From positions 1-64,000 of the forward strand of contig SWDT01000152.1 of assembly GCA_009193035.1 (NCBI GenBank): a stretch of DNA of 64,000 nucleotides. The letters run 5' to 3'. Origin of the DNA: Halicephalobus mephisto (Eukaryota; Nematoda; Chromadorea; Rhabditida; Panagrolaimidae). A program made the position numbers and the translations under genes. Shown here in pieces: positions 33,968 to 45,025 of the stretch. Each line of letters starts with the position of its first letter. Position 1 is the first letter of the stretch. Below the pieces are notes generated by a model. That model saw only the letters and a program-made list of their open reading frames with translations, was not told the origin of the DNA and did no database searches.

Positions 33968-34261
33968 CCATACTTATCCTTACCTATAAGGAGACCCGTC
34001 GACGTCCATCTAGGAGTGAAGTAAACTCTTTATTACAACTAAATAATCAATAAATCAAACTCTATCCAATTGATTCGATCAGTTCAATTAACCACCAAAT
34101 GTTTTTATTTTGTTTTCGTGTCGAGATACAACAAAACAGTCATTTCGCAAAGGTCTTTGTTCATTGTCACTGCAATTAACAATCTCAGAATTGAAGTTAT
34201 TTACACGTTCACTTGAATTGAAAGCACTGTTCTCAAATGAATTCAACGGTGCAGATATAAA

Positions 34262-35950
34262 TTACGACAGAAAGTCCTGCAGTAGAGTTCGACGTTTGCA
34301 TTCAGCAACGTGCATTTGCCTCTCCAAATCTGCCCGATCCGTCGTCTCAGCCCTTTCTACCTTCCACGACAATTCTTCGATTTCTTTCTCTAGTTGAGCT
34401 TGTTGATATTCAAACTAAAAACAACTATAAAACCTCTCAATCTCCAGAATCACTCACAAGTTCCCGTTGACTTTCAAGATAATAGGCGAACGGATATGTA
34501 TACTGCAAAGTATAACGGCATTTCGTCAGTAGTGTTGCAGCATCATGAAGATACTGCCAGTCAATCCACGTCCCTTCACGATTGGCTACTTTCTCCTCAA
34601 TCCTTTTCACTATCCGAGCTCGGAGATCTTCTTCTAATTTCAGTGATTTACTATGGTTATCGAATCGTTCGTAATAATGAAGGTATTTTTCTATAAAATG
34701 AAGATGATATTCAACGCCTACTCTATAGCATTTACCTAACGCTCTTCTAGCCTTGATGTAATTTGCTTCTTGTGCAATTTCCGGGTTTTCTTTATATCGT
34801 GAGCACTCATAATACTCACTGCCGTGTGTTTTCCAATCTACAAAGAAGCATTTATAGTTGTCGAAGAAAAAGTACCAACCTTTGAAGCACATCCAGCAAA
34901 AGTGATACTTGCATTTCGCACATTGCATGTGATTACATCCTCCGTTCTTTTCGATGCAAGAATGGCAGTTGGGGCAGTCCTTGGTATGAGCTGATATATA
35001 GTTAGCTGTCTCGCCTGTTAAAAGTCGCCGATTATCAGTGAATATTAAAGAAAAGTCTTACTGTCATCTCCACACTTCTTTCTCCACTTCCGAAGTGTCT
35101 CACAAGAACAAGGGGCGTGATATTCCATTCCACATAAAACACTAAAACTCTGTAAGATGGAATTTCGAGGTAAAAATCTCACCAAAAACTATGATTACAA
35201 AATGAACACGTTACACGATGAGCCTTTTTCGTCTTTGCATATATGATGCCGTTGCAGTTGGTGCCGGGACAGAAAGTGAAAAAAGGATGGGCCAAGACGC
35301 AATCCGCCAAAACCTTATTCCGGTAAAGCTGGAGAAAGTATGGATGATGTTCTAGCTTATCTTCGATGAAACGACGAAGACAAACCACGTTACAATTTGC
35401 ATTCATGCATTCTATCCGAGATGTCATCCCTGAAAGAACTCGACTAGAAGTCCGATCATATGTGGACAAACAAACCTTCCTTTAAAACACTACAGAAATA
35501 AGATACCCAACATTCAGTACAAAAACTATGTCCGCATTGCAACTGACTCATATCGTTAATATCTCTTTCTTTGAAACACACATGGCAGAAAGAGTTGGAT
35601 GATTGGGAGGCAATGTTTTCTTGGAATTTTCTCTGCGAAGTCTTTAAATTACACTTCACATAAAAGTCATCTTTTTTACCGGTAACACTTTTAATGCAGT
35701 CCTCAGTATCCCACTTTGAATTTAACAACAAACAAAATGCTTCGTCTTCAGTAGCATCCACTTTATGGGCTATTCTGTGTACTTCCTCATTCAGAATACT
35801 TGCTACTTGTGGTGGAGTGAAACATGTGTATTCTACATATTCTGGATCATCAGCAGGATCATTTTTAATAGCCTGCGGCGGCGACTCAACTGATTCATTC
35901 TCGTAATACTCATATTCAATGTCTGAAGCTACACACTCGTCGTCGGACAT
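34262..35950 (-). CDS. ari-1: Ariadne-type RBR E3 ubiquitin ligase
   Basis: Seven exons close in frame to 474 residues: 35476-35950, 35183-35429, 35062-35141, 34880-35014, 34736-34837, 34458-34690 and 34262-34414. An acidic N-terminus leads to a UBA-like segment, then RING1 (CHVCF ... [12 protein letters not shown]), the IBR (FCPGTNCNG ... [11 protein letters not shown]) and RING2/Rcat ([19 protein letters not shown]). The catalytic cysteine is in NGGCNHM. The Ariadne domain follows ([36 protein letters not shown]). All parts of the Ariadne-1 family are present. These ligases work with UbcH7-type E2s and neddylated cullins. The minus strand has an AG acceptor one base before the ATG, fitting trans-splicing. 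Confidence 0.95.
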
Positions 35951-36190
35951 TCTGTAATTCTTACATAAAGATTCATAAATCTCGGTACTGGTACTATAAA
36001 GCGAGAAATCAAATCGCGAACACAACAGGATGTGGAAAAAATAAAGAAAGATTGTCAAATATCAATGATAATGCGAGGAAAAACGAGAACTTTCCACAGC
36101 TCATGCAGTGATCTAAATTGAGGTTTGGCGAAACGCGCGTAAACAAGGAAGCATTAAGGATGAATTCTGAGCTTTTGCTAGCTAAATATC

Positions 36191-36822
36191 CGGAGCGTCC
36201 CCGCTTTGCCGAAGAATGGACAGTCCATTCTCTTTTCGGTAAAGTGAAGCAGGAACACCAAACCAAACCATGTTTATGGTTTCCTTTTTTTACTTTTTAA
36301 CAATATTTTTAATTGAATTCAACAATCTCTGGCCCTATATGTGCAATCATTGTAGTTTCCTGCTTATTATATTAAATAATGAAGCACTTCATATCAAACT
36401 TTCAGTAATCATAATCGCAACGCAACCAACTTTAGGGAAATATATAATCAGTGTTATTGCTAAATCCAATACTTTCCTTTACATCCACTTCATTATCATA
36501 GAATTGTCTTCATAAATTAATTTAACAGAGATTAAACTTCTGTCATCTCACTGAATTGTAGTTTATCGATATATGGAATACTCTAGGAAGTTATATGAAT
36601 TAGCCGAGAATAGCCAGAAGTGAAGAATGTCGCCATCAAACTCATTAAATCACTCGAAAAATATATAACATTATATCAATCTGTATTGTGAAGAAGAAAC
36701 ACGAAAACTTATCATTTTCAATAAAAAGAGGAATTTATAGAGAATATCGTTTGGTTTGGTATTTCTGTCTCACGTTGCCGAAAAGAGAATGGACTGTTCT
36801 TCGGCAAAGTGGGAACGCTCCG
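36191..36822. mobile_element. MITE with 75-bp imperfect terminal inverted repeats
   Basis: The left repeat (36191-36268, starting CGGAGCGTCCCCGCTTTGCC) and the right repeat (36751-36822, ending GGCAAAGTGGGAACGCTCCG) pair over about 75 bp including AGTCCATTCTCTTTTCGG and the ACCAAACCAAAC inner end. The 480-bp interior is AT-rich and non-coding. A degenerate arm lies at 1911-1956. Confidence 0.75.
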
Positions 36823-37053
36823 TGCTTCGTATTATCAAAGTTGAAACTCAGAGTTCGAGGTCGAAAGTTGGATTGTTCGTGTTAAAACGCAACTTATGAG
36901 TCATGTTTGAATTAGAAAAGTTTAGCTAAGTTTCAGCTATTAATTTAAATGAAACAGAGTTTTGAAATAGAAAATATCCATAGATGTTTCTTAACACAAA
37001 AACTCAAACTTTGACCTTGAACCCCGACCTCCAACTTTGATAATACGAAGCAC
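36822..37053. repeat. 22-bp perfect inverted repeat abutting the MITE
   Basis: GTGCTTCGTATTATCAAAGTTG at 36822-36843 is perfectly complementary to 37032-37053, and weaker pairing continues for about 25 bp inward. It could be a second small element inserted at the MITE edge, or the real outer part of a composite element. Confidence 0.8.
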
Positions 37054-37353
37054 CGGATATCCCCCTAGCATTACTTAACTTCTTAGGAATACGATTATTT
37101 TTGCAAATCCGAACAAAACTTTCTGTACTTAAAATTAGAAAAATATTGTTGATAAGCATTGACAGAAATATAAAGCTTTGCTTATTTATATTATCATTTC
37201 AATGGATCAGTAATTGAGCATTCTTTCACAAGGAATAAAACGATGAGAGAACTCCCGAAATGAATTACCCGAATGAACCAAAAACGAGATCATGAAAGTG
37301 ACGCTTTCCGCTCGTACGGGTTTATTTTGAATCGATACTAATTCGGACTGAAA

Positions 37354-38775
37354 ATGAGTTCCAAAGAACGGTCTGTTCGGTTTTCAACGAAGAAGCCAGT
37401 CGAACACGAACCGCTGGATTACAACGATGATAGAAATGGCGACTTTGAACGAATTATCGGTCTTCCGATGCCCAAATTAATCGAAGATGGTCAATTCGAC
37501 CGATTGGATATTTTCACTGCTGCCAGCTTGGGATGGGAATTCGTCGAAGTACGTTTTTTACCAAGCAAGATACTTTATTGGTCCATTTTAGCAAATTGCG
37601 AGCCACAGTACAGCCAACTCGGCTGAAAAGAATTCAATGGGATGGACTCCACTGATGTATGCTGCTTACCTAGGCCACGTAAAGGTCTGTGAATTTCTGT
37701 GTTCGAAAGGAGCTCAGTTGGAAAGCACTAACGAATCCGGCCAAACTGCTTTGATGCTCGCGGCATCCTGTGGATCCAAGGATATGGTAGTCTTCCTAGT
37801 TGGGAAAGGTGCCGATGTCAACAAACAGGACAAAAGAGGTCAAAGCGCGTTACATTACGCTACTCGTTACAATCAGTCGACCATCACTGACGTCCTTGTG
37901 AAGGCCGGTGCGGACCCCAACTTGCAAGACATCCGTGGAATGACTCCAACATTAAATGCATGCAAAGTCGGCAATGATGCTACTGTATCCCTACTTTTGA
38001 AATACGTAACACCTTCGTTCCTCTGAATCAGTTAATGTTGAGTATTTTAGAAAGGAGATCCCAACCACACCAATAATCTCGGCGAAAACGGCGAATCTCT
38101 GGCCGCTGAGCATCCAAATGTATTGAAACTCCTGCAAAGTGTGAGTTCTTCCCACTTGTATCAAGTGAAAATTGCTCACTTCAGAGACTAACAATGAACG
38201 ACTTACTCCGGCAGTTAGGACTGGAGAAGTATATCTCCATCTTCGAAAGAGATGAAATTACTCTGAATCTATTCTTAAAGCTGACAGAGGAAGACCTTAC
38301 TGACATGGGGATAAAGTTATTTGGACCGAAGAAAAAGCTAATGAATGTGATTAACCACTATCAACAATATGGAGTTATTTCTGCAGAACCGGACGTTCCT
38401 TTCACTGTCGCTTCACTTTCACCTCCGGAAGGAGAAACTCCAGAGGGCGATCCTTTGTTTGAACATCGACAAGAAATAAGTCACTGTAGCACGGTAAGTC
38501 ACATTGTTCTGTCATCTGTTCATCGAGATTTAACCGATTTACTTCAATAGACCGGACCTTCCTCGACATCGGAGTTGACGACTCGCTCATCAGTTCTCAT
38601 TCAAACTACCGACGTAACAGAACAAATCTCGATAAATACAGAGATCCGTCATCTCTTGGACGAGATCATCGAAAAATCACCAACTCAAGCTCCTCCGAAT
38701 TACCAAGAGTTAGTCTCTCGACTTGATCGTCTTACTGAAAGCTTGAAAGCTGCCATGGAGAGTCGAGGACACTAG
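37354..38775 (+). CDS. Ankyrin-repeat and SAM-domain protein (ANKS3-like)
   Basis: Five exons close in frame to 410 residues: 37354-37548, 37592-38005, 38051-38140, 38185-38493 and 38551-38775. Residues about 50-220 form ankyrin repeats (GWTPLMYAAYLGHVKVCEFL, GQTALMLAASCGSKDMVVFL, GQSALHYATRYNQSTITDVL, GMTPTLNACKVGNDATVSLL). A SAM domain follows (MNDLLRQLGLEKYISIFERD ... LTEEDLTDMGIKLFGPKKKL). A Ser/Thr linker and a C-terminal helix end the protein. The order and length match ANKS3, which in vertebrates binds ANKS6 and ciliary kinases; that role here is inferred. The stop codon lies only 8 bp from the stop of the convergent gene at 38784. Confidence 0.85.
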
Positions 38776-38783
38776 ACAATTAT

Positions 38784-40083
38784 TTACTTTTTATCGGATT
38801 GCAAATCCAACAACCTTTGATAAGCTTCGGTCACAATCACCCCGGTATTCGGGTTGCTCCTACAGTAATTTTCTGCCGCCACTTGCAAATCGAAATCATT
38901 TTCCCTCATTGTTTCCAGTAGTTCATGGTCTTCTTCCGGACTCCAACTTCTGTTAAAATCGTACCGGACATCAATGTAGGTGTCGCCAGAACTCGTTTCA
39001 ATTACAATATTTCCATGTTTTAATTGCGGCTGGCTTTTCGAAACACCTTGTTTAGGTCTGTTAAATGGAATTTCCACAGTCTCAAATGTAATTTTTTCTG
39101 AGTCCGTTGTTGTAGTACCACCATTGGAAAGGTTGATAACCTCAAACCTCTCATGGTTTATGCTAAAACGAATAAATGAAAGAGTACAGAACATGTATAT
39201 TACCTCTGAATATCATCGGGGATAAAGAGTTTGTACAGTTTGTCATCTCGTCGAAAGAGATTTTTCAATATGCATTTCAATTCTTCTCCATCTGTGAGTT
39301 TCTCGTTTCGGAAGTTGGCAGCAATGCGTTTCAGCGTTTTCAGCCCTCGTGTTCCATAAACGTAAGCTTGCACATCCATGACCATATTCAAAGCTTTTCT
39401 TATCACACGGAACTGGGGGTCGTCAGACAGGATCTGGACAATCTCCTCATCGTTCATTAAGCACGCCACAATAAATACAAGCTCCTTATCCTGTTCTCCA
39501 AGAGCCTCGTTGAGTTCGCGAATGATCTGAAAAGTCCCCACTTCACTAAATGATCCAAATGTAAAACTACCTCATGCTTGCTCTTCTGTGGCTGACTCAA
39601 GATTCGACGAAATTGACGCAGTTTCTCCTCGTGCATGAAGAACCTACGATTTATATCGTTGCACACAGCGGCCACTAATCCTTCATTTGCTCGTTTTCTA
39701 TTTTCAGGATCCGTCAATGCCTGGAGAACCTCCAGATGCTTTCGTTGTTGGGCTGTTAATCGAGTTGTATTCGAATCGTCCTTCTTCCTATTTGCTTGTT
39801 CTAAATACTCAATATCTGGAGCAAAATCTCCGATCAATTCAGGAATCTGTTCATAGCACTGCAAATCTGGCTCCAAAGCGTGACTTTCCCGCTTGTTATT
39901 TGATTCCAGATAGAAATTGGAATCTTCTGTGCTGCATGATCTAGAATACCCATCACTAAGATGGTCAGAAAGCAAAGCTGGATTCAATACTCGCTGATCT
40001 TCGGGAGGATTTAAATCACCTAATGATGAAATAGAATTCTCAGTCATGGAATCGGAATTACCATTAGCACAGTTACCGGACAT
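38784..40083 (-). CDS. GON4L C-terminal-like protein with SANT/Myb domain
   Basis: Three exons close in frame to 404 residues: 39571-40083, 39204-39526 and 38784-39162. The N-terminal 100 residues are acidic and polar. The centre is helical with a PAH-like stretch (LRQFRRILSQPQKSKHE ... LVFIVACLMNDEEIVQIL). The C-terminus has a SANT/Myb-like domain (WSPEEDHELLETMRENDFD ... VTEAYQRLLDLQ). That order, PAH-like then terminal SANT, is the C-terminal half of GON4L/YARP/Mute chromatin regulators. The gene lies 626 bp downstream of, and on the same strand as, a gene resembling the GON4L N-terminal half. It could be a split gon-4 or an independent SANT protein. Confidence 0.55.
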
Positions 40084-40708
40084 TAGTGTTTTTTCACATA
40101 TATACAAAACAACGAGTGTTAGTTATGAAAGTAAAAATGAAGTGAGAACGATAGTCTATGTCACATTTCGCCAATTCACTCAAAATGACAAACTGATTTG
40201 GCTTGTGGCTTTCTTCTTGTTAGAACCACAGATTTCTTAGTTTTTGGAATTATTTACTGTTTGCTTCTTTTCGTTGTTATTTAATTGTCACAATATATTT
40301 TGCAATTCTTCTCATCTCTATACTTAGTAATAATGATTTAGAGACATTTTAATAGGAAAATACTCAATATATAGATTTATTTAGTTGCAAAATGATGAGT
40401 GCTTTGCAGTAAAATTTCATATATCAATTTAAGAGTTCAGGTTGAAAGTCATGTCTAGTGACAGAGCTTGATTGACTGCTAGTAAATTATACTAAAGTTG
40501 GAATCAAAAGTTCGAAAAAGCTGGGAATATATAATCATTTTAGTTATTTATCCTTATCACTAACTGTGGCATAAACTATCACTACCGCACCAAAAATAAG
40601 AGCAAGTGAAAATGACATCTCGACATGAAATTTGTTTTCAATTTTTATTTTCATTAAAATGTTTACAAATTTTCACTGGAATATAAAACTTTGCAAATTG
40701 GCTAAGGA
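40084..40708. other. 625-bp gap between the two gon-4-like genes
   Basis: It is AT-rich with no ORF. I see no exon bridging the two genes, although an alternative donor in the last exon of the upstream gene cannot be excluded. Confidence 0.5.
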
Positions 40709-42726
40709 TCATCCTAACGACTGCAGAATGTCAGGGAATGATTGCGTGATCCTCTTGAATAACAGAAACCTTTCTGCTTTGTCACATACAACCCGATGAG
40801 CTGGCAAAGATTTTTCTTTCTCAAGAGACATAATAACGGATTTGAAGAAATTTACGGTTCCGAGTGTATTCAGATCAGAAACTGGAACCAAGCAGTTATC
40901 GCAGACACAGAAAGCCGCCAAAATACAATCAGCGAACTTCTTGTAAATCCTGCAATTAGCAAGTTCTTGAAGCCAAAGTGGCTGTAACTCCTTCTTCCAG
41001 TCGATGGGCAGATCATCCACTCTCATGAATTGGAAAAACGCAGCGTTGTCAGGATTCCAACTACTCGAAACAGCAGCCATCAAATGCCTTCCTACACTTG
41101 TTCGAGAAGTCACTGGTGATTGTTTGGCATTCTTTATATGAACACGGATTTGAACTGGAGTACGATATGGCAGCAACGTCCTGCAAATATATTGATACTT
41201 TCCCTCCTCGCTTCCTCGACGACCCAATGGCACTCGATCAAAATACTTCAGGCCGAGAGCCAAGAGGGCTTGTTCTCCAGTAGAAAAATAAGACTTCTTC
41301 GTTGAAGGAGCACGTTTCAATGATAACAACTTTGGGTATTTGAAAACTGTCGATGTACTAATCGCAAGCCGAACACAATGTGGCAGATGATATTCGTCGT
41401 CAACTGATCTATTAGTGTAGTGGAAATCAGGGATATTCACAAACATGTCCACCTTCTCTTTATAGTTCCATACTAAGTCGCAAGCTTCTTCAACAGGAGT
41501 GTTCTTGAAGAGTATATTCTCCGATCTAGCCAAGAAGACCAACTCATTGATTTTCCTCGCCGAGTGGTTGAAGCATTTAACGCCTTCGTCACTATCCTCT
41601 CCTGCTGTCAGGAGACACGTTTGTGTTAAACTTTGGATCAGGAGTTCAGCCTGTTCTTTCATTATCTTCCATTCGACTTTGTTTATCCTCAGCGGCTTCT
41701 GCATAATAGGCGGCACTTTAACTTCTACTGATGCGGTTTCTCCAATGGAGATATCGGGTTGGATTTCAACTTCTATAAGGTTTCCCGATGTACAGGGTTG
41801 TACTTCTGAAGAATGGTTTAAAACACTTTGATAGAATCCTGATGACCAACCTTGTGGTTCATTTTCAATAGCGGTGTCTATAGCCGACTCCAGGCTAGTT
41901 ACGAGGTTAACTTTTCTCTTGGCTTGCTTCGGTTCACTTCCTTTGTCTGAAGTTCTTTTTTTCGGAGTAGGAAGTGGAGGATCCAGGTTGAGAACATTCC
42001 CTTCCACATTGATCTCCAGTTCCTTCCAAAGATCGAGCATTTCCTTCTCTGAAATACAACAAATGATAACTTTACTTCCTAAAAGAACCTACTTGAGATC
42101 CGAGTAGTCTTGTCATATCGATATTCCAGTTTATCCTCCTTTTCTACATGCTGTAAATCCTCCATAACATTATAATCTTGATCGTGGATGTCCTGTTCGT
42201 CGTAAGGCTTATAATGAATAAACGTGTCGTAAATGAATCTTCCATACTCTCCATTGCCAAAGCTTGAGTTAACTGGAAAATCAAAAGTTGGATCTTCATG
42301 GCACCACATATCTTCAAACTCCTGCTGAGCAATTCTGTCTGCTAACGGCGTGGGAGGTGGGAAATACTCGGAATCGTCTGAATCTTCATCCAACTCCATG
42401 CTGAGAAACGTGCTTGGTGACGAACCTGACCGTATTTCCAGAGGCAAGGGAATTTTTGTCTTCACTTGTCTTTGAATTTCTCGCCATCGGGATCGTGTCA
42501 GTTTTACATGGGGAGCGTTGTCCTTGTCATTTCCCAACAAAGTGGCGAAAAGATTTTGATCAGTCAAAATATGCTGAAATTAAAACATAACTCAAAACCA
42601 ACAGTTGAAACTCACATAGATGATTTTCTTAACCTGATGTACATTCAGGTGATGAGCATGGGCAAAATTCTCCAACGTTTCATTAATTGTGTCAGGTGGA
42701 GATTCTCTAGGAAAGCGTCCCGCCAT
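40709..42726 (-). CDS. gon-4: GON-4/GON4L N-terminal-like nuclear protein
   Basis: Three exons close in frame to 643 residues: 42616-42726, 42093-42573 and 40709-42048. The N-terminal 200 residues are acidic and disordered. GON4L-type segments follow: a helical block (MKEQAELLIQSLTQTCLL, then NELVFLARSENILF), then the conserved FSTGEQALLALGLKYFDRVP and LLPYRTPVQIRVHIKNAK. The C-terminal part includes WNPDNAAFFQFMRVDDLPID and ends with TGA at 40709. In C. elegans gon-4 controls gonadal cell-division timing; in mammals GON4L is a transcriptional co-repressor with YY1. The expected PAH and SANT parts are absent here but appear in the next gene downstream. Confidence 0.7.
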
Positions 42727-43937
42727 TGAATAAGTCAACTAGTGGTCGTTTCGTAAATTTAAAACCAAAGGCGCGAAAAACCAACAGGAACTATGCACGC
42801 AACGTTTGACTCGGATGCCGTTCTTCCACGATAATTGTAGTGAGAATATCTGACTCCGCGGATCGATAAAACTCGCATTTTGCAAGTGTTCGAAGACTTG
42901 CGTCTGCGAGATCAGGAATTCGATCCTTTTGCCAGATGGTAAAATTAAAAATCATTAAATTCTGCAAAAGTAATTCGTAAAATAGAACGTTATTGAAAGT
43001 CTATCGGAATTCTCTCGAGAAATTTCTTCCTTGCTTCAGAATAACCAAAATCATTAACACCAAGTTGTATCAACTCGGGTAAGTTTTCAAAGTGGAATTG
43101 AAACAGATTCTGAAGATCTGATCTTCTCTAGAGTAGAAATACCATGGAATGTCATACTACCTAGGGATTTATTTTTAACTCATTCAAAAACTATACTCCA
43201 AACACTTCATTTTGACGTTAAATTGTAGCTTTGAGGATTCATAATTTAGCGATTAAGAGAGATGTCAATAAATCCCTACGTATTAGGATAGCTATGACTA
43301 GAACCGAATTGAAGAACAAGAAAGAATCAGAATTTGTTACGTCAATGTTGCGAAAAATTGCCCAAGGATCTCCTTCAGAACGCTTTAGATCATCCTGCTT
43401 GGAAAAAATACATAGAAGTATTTTATTTTTAAGAACTGTTTGTCACACATGGTTCCATACTCGTGAATGTTGAATCTGATGTTAAAATTATACTACATCC
43501 TCTAATCTTGTGACATCAGCAGATTTCAAAAATCTTGGTTTGTCCAAGAATCCTCCCATTTTAAAGAAAACTGCTATTTTCATATATTGAAATCATAACT
43601 ATATTTTGTGTTAAATTTATTATTTAGAAGTTTTAGAATTACAGAATCGACAAATTAGCAAATGTAATAAAAACTGAAAAAGAAAACGCCAAACTGGTTG
43701 GCATCCGGGCAGCACTTTTTCGCAAATTCCGAGTTTTATCGACTCGTGGGCTCAAGCTTTATCAAATGCAAATGTGTAGAAATCATCTCCATACGTAGAT
43801 ATTATAAAGGTCCCAATCTTGAGTTTTCACCTGAGTAACCGTTTCCGGAAAAGTCTCATTATTCGTAGTGGCAATATTTCGTGTTTTATACATCGATGAC
43901 ATCCCATAGACTATTGAGTGCTTGCTCTATCGTCGTC
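42727..43937. other. 1.2-kb intergenic region
   Basis: It contains only a plus-strand frame at 43231-43473 (80 codons, KRDVNKSLRIRIAMTR) with no known domain. The rest is the divergent promoter side of gon-4 and the 3' flank of the hydrolase. Confidence 0.4.
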
Positions 43938-44652
43938 TTATCCTGCAACTACTTTATCACGAGCACTACGATCTAAGAAACCCACGGAAATAAAATGCCC
44001 ATCGTTAATGAGATAAAGAGCTTTGTTCGGCGAATTGATTTGGGAAAGAAGTTGCAGACTGTTTTTGAAGGGGACCAACTCATCGTTTATCCCATGGAAA
44101 ATCCTAACCGGGAATGGCAGACTGATCGTTTTATTTTTCTTGGTTACACAGTTCTAAAAGACATTAACTGATTTGACATCGAGGCAAACAACCCACATTA
44201 ACGAAATCCATCAGATTGTCTAAATCCACCTTAATGTCCAGGGAAGGATCAGCAGCAGGGTAGTTCAAAACCTCTCCTTTTTGCAATCTTTCCACTGAGC
44301 CGGGTAGTACTCTCTCCATGAAATCAAGGGTCAGCCCAACCCCCGGCGAGAAGAGAAGTAAACCGGCAACTGCATTAGGAACGTCCAGACACGCCCGTAG
44401 GCAGCTTTGACAGCCTGCGGAGATCCCTACTAGCACAGTTCTCACGCTCTCGTCTTCAGTAAGAGCTTCAACAATGTCTTGACGCCAGTCGTTCACGTTC
44501 CATATCTGCTCTCCGTTGCCATAATGACGGTAGTTCAATCTGCACGATGGGATTTTATGCTGGTCTGCCCATTGTTGGATCTTTTGTAAAGTTCCATTCC
44601 TTGCAATATTTGCTCCTAGTCCTTGACACAACAACATCCGAATCCCCGTCAT
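43938..44652 (-). CDS. Small alpha/beta serine hydrolase
   Basis: Two exons close in frame to 221 residues: 44203-44652 and 43938-44153. The nucleophile elbow is VLVGISAGCQ (GxSxG). The acid lies in FHGINDELVPF and the base in LINDGHF, giving a complete Ser-Asp-His triad in the order of the fold. Length and layout resemble ABHD10/small esterase-type cytosolic hydrolases, although no cap domain or signal peptide is visible. The intron (44154-44202) is 49 nt. An AG acceptor directly abuts the ATG (CTTTAG-ATG), typical of a trans-spliced gene, and the gene lies 374 bp downstream of nas-39 on the same strand. The substrate cannot be told from sequence. Confidence 0.8.
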
Positions 44653-45025
44653 CTAAAGCGCAACTCTTCAAAATAAAAATTAAAACATTATACAATCACG
44701 ATTAATAACAATTCAAGCCATTAAAGGTCAGTTTTATTCATAAATTTCGAAGACGGAAAAACCAAACCATGACCATCACACAGAAAAGGTCTTTCTTTCC
44801 ACGATGGTCAGTTAACTCAGGGTCGATTGATCGTCGAATGACGGCGTTTCTCTACACTTTTCCGATTGCAAACAGTTTGTCTCGCACTTGCTACTAAATA
44901 TGAGAAATGTTTTGTGGATATTTTTACAAATAGAATAAAAGAAACTAAAACTGCTGATGTTTGCAATAATGTATGAATCTTTAACGAAAATAAAAGGTCA
45001 AAGTATTGTCGTTGTTTTTGATTTA

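Noticed and set aside
33827..35906. Plus-strand ORFs over the lyase-like and ariadne genes
   Set aside because: They mirror conserved minus-strand exons and contain no recognisable motif.
43231..43473. 80-codon plus-strand gene
   Set aside because: No domain, no convincing splice or promoter context; treated as intergenic.
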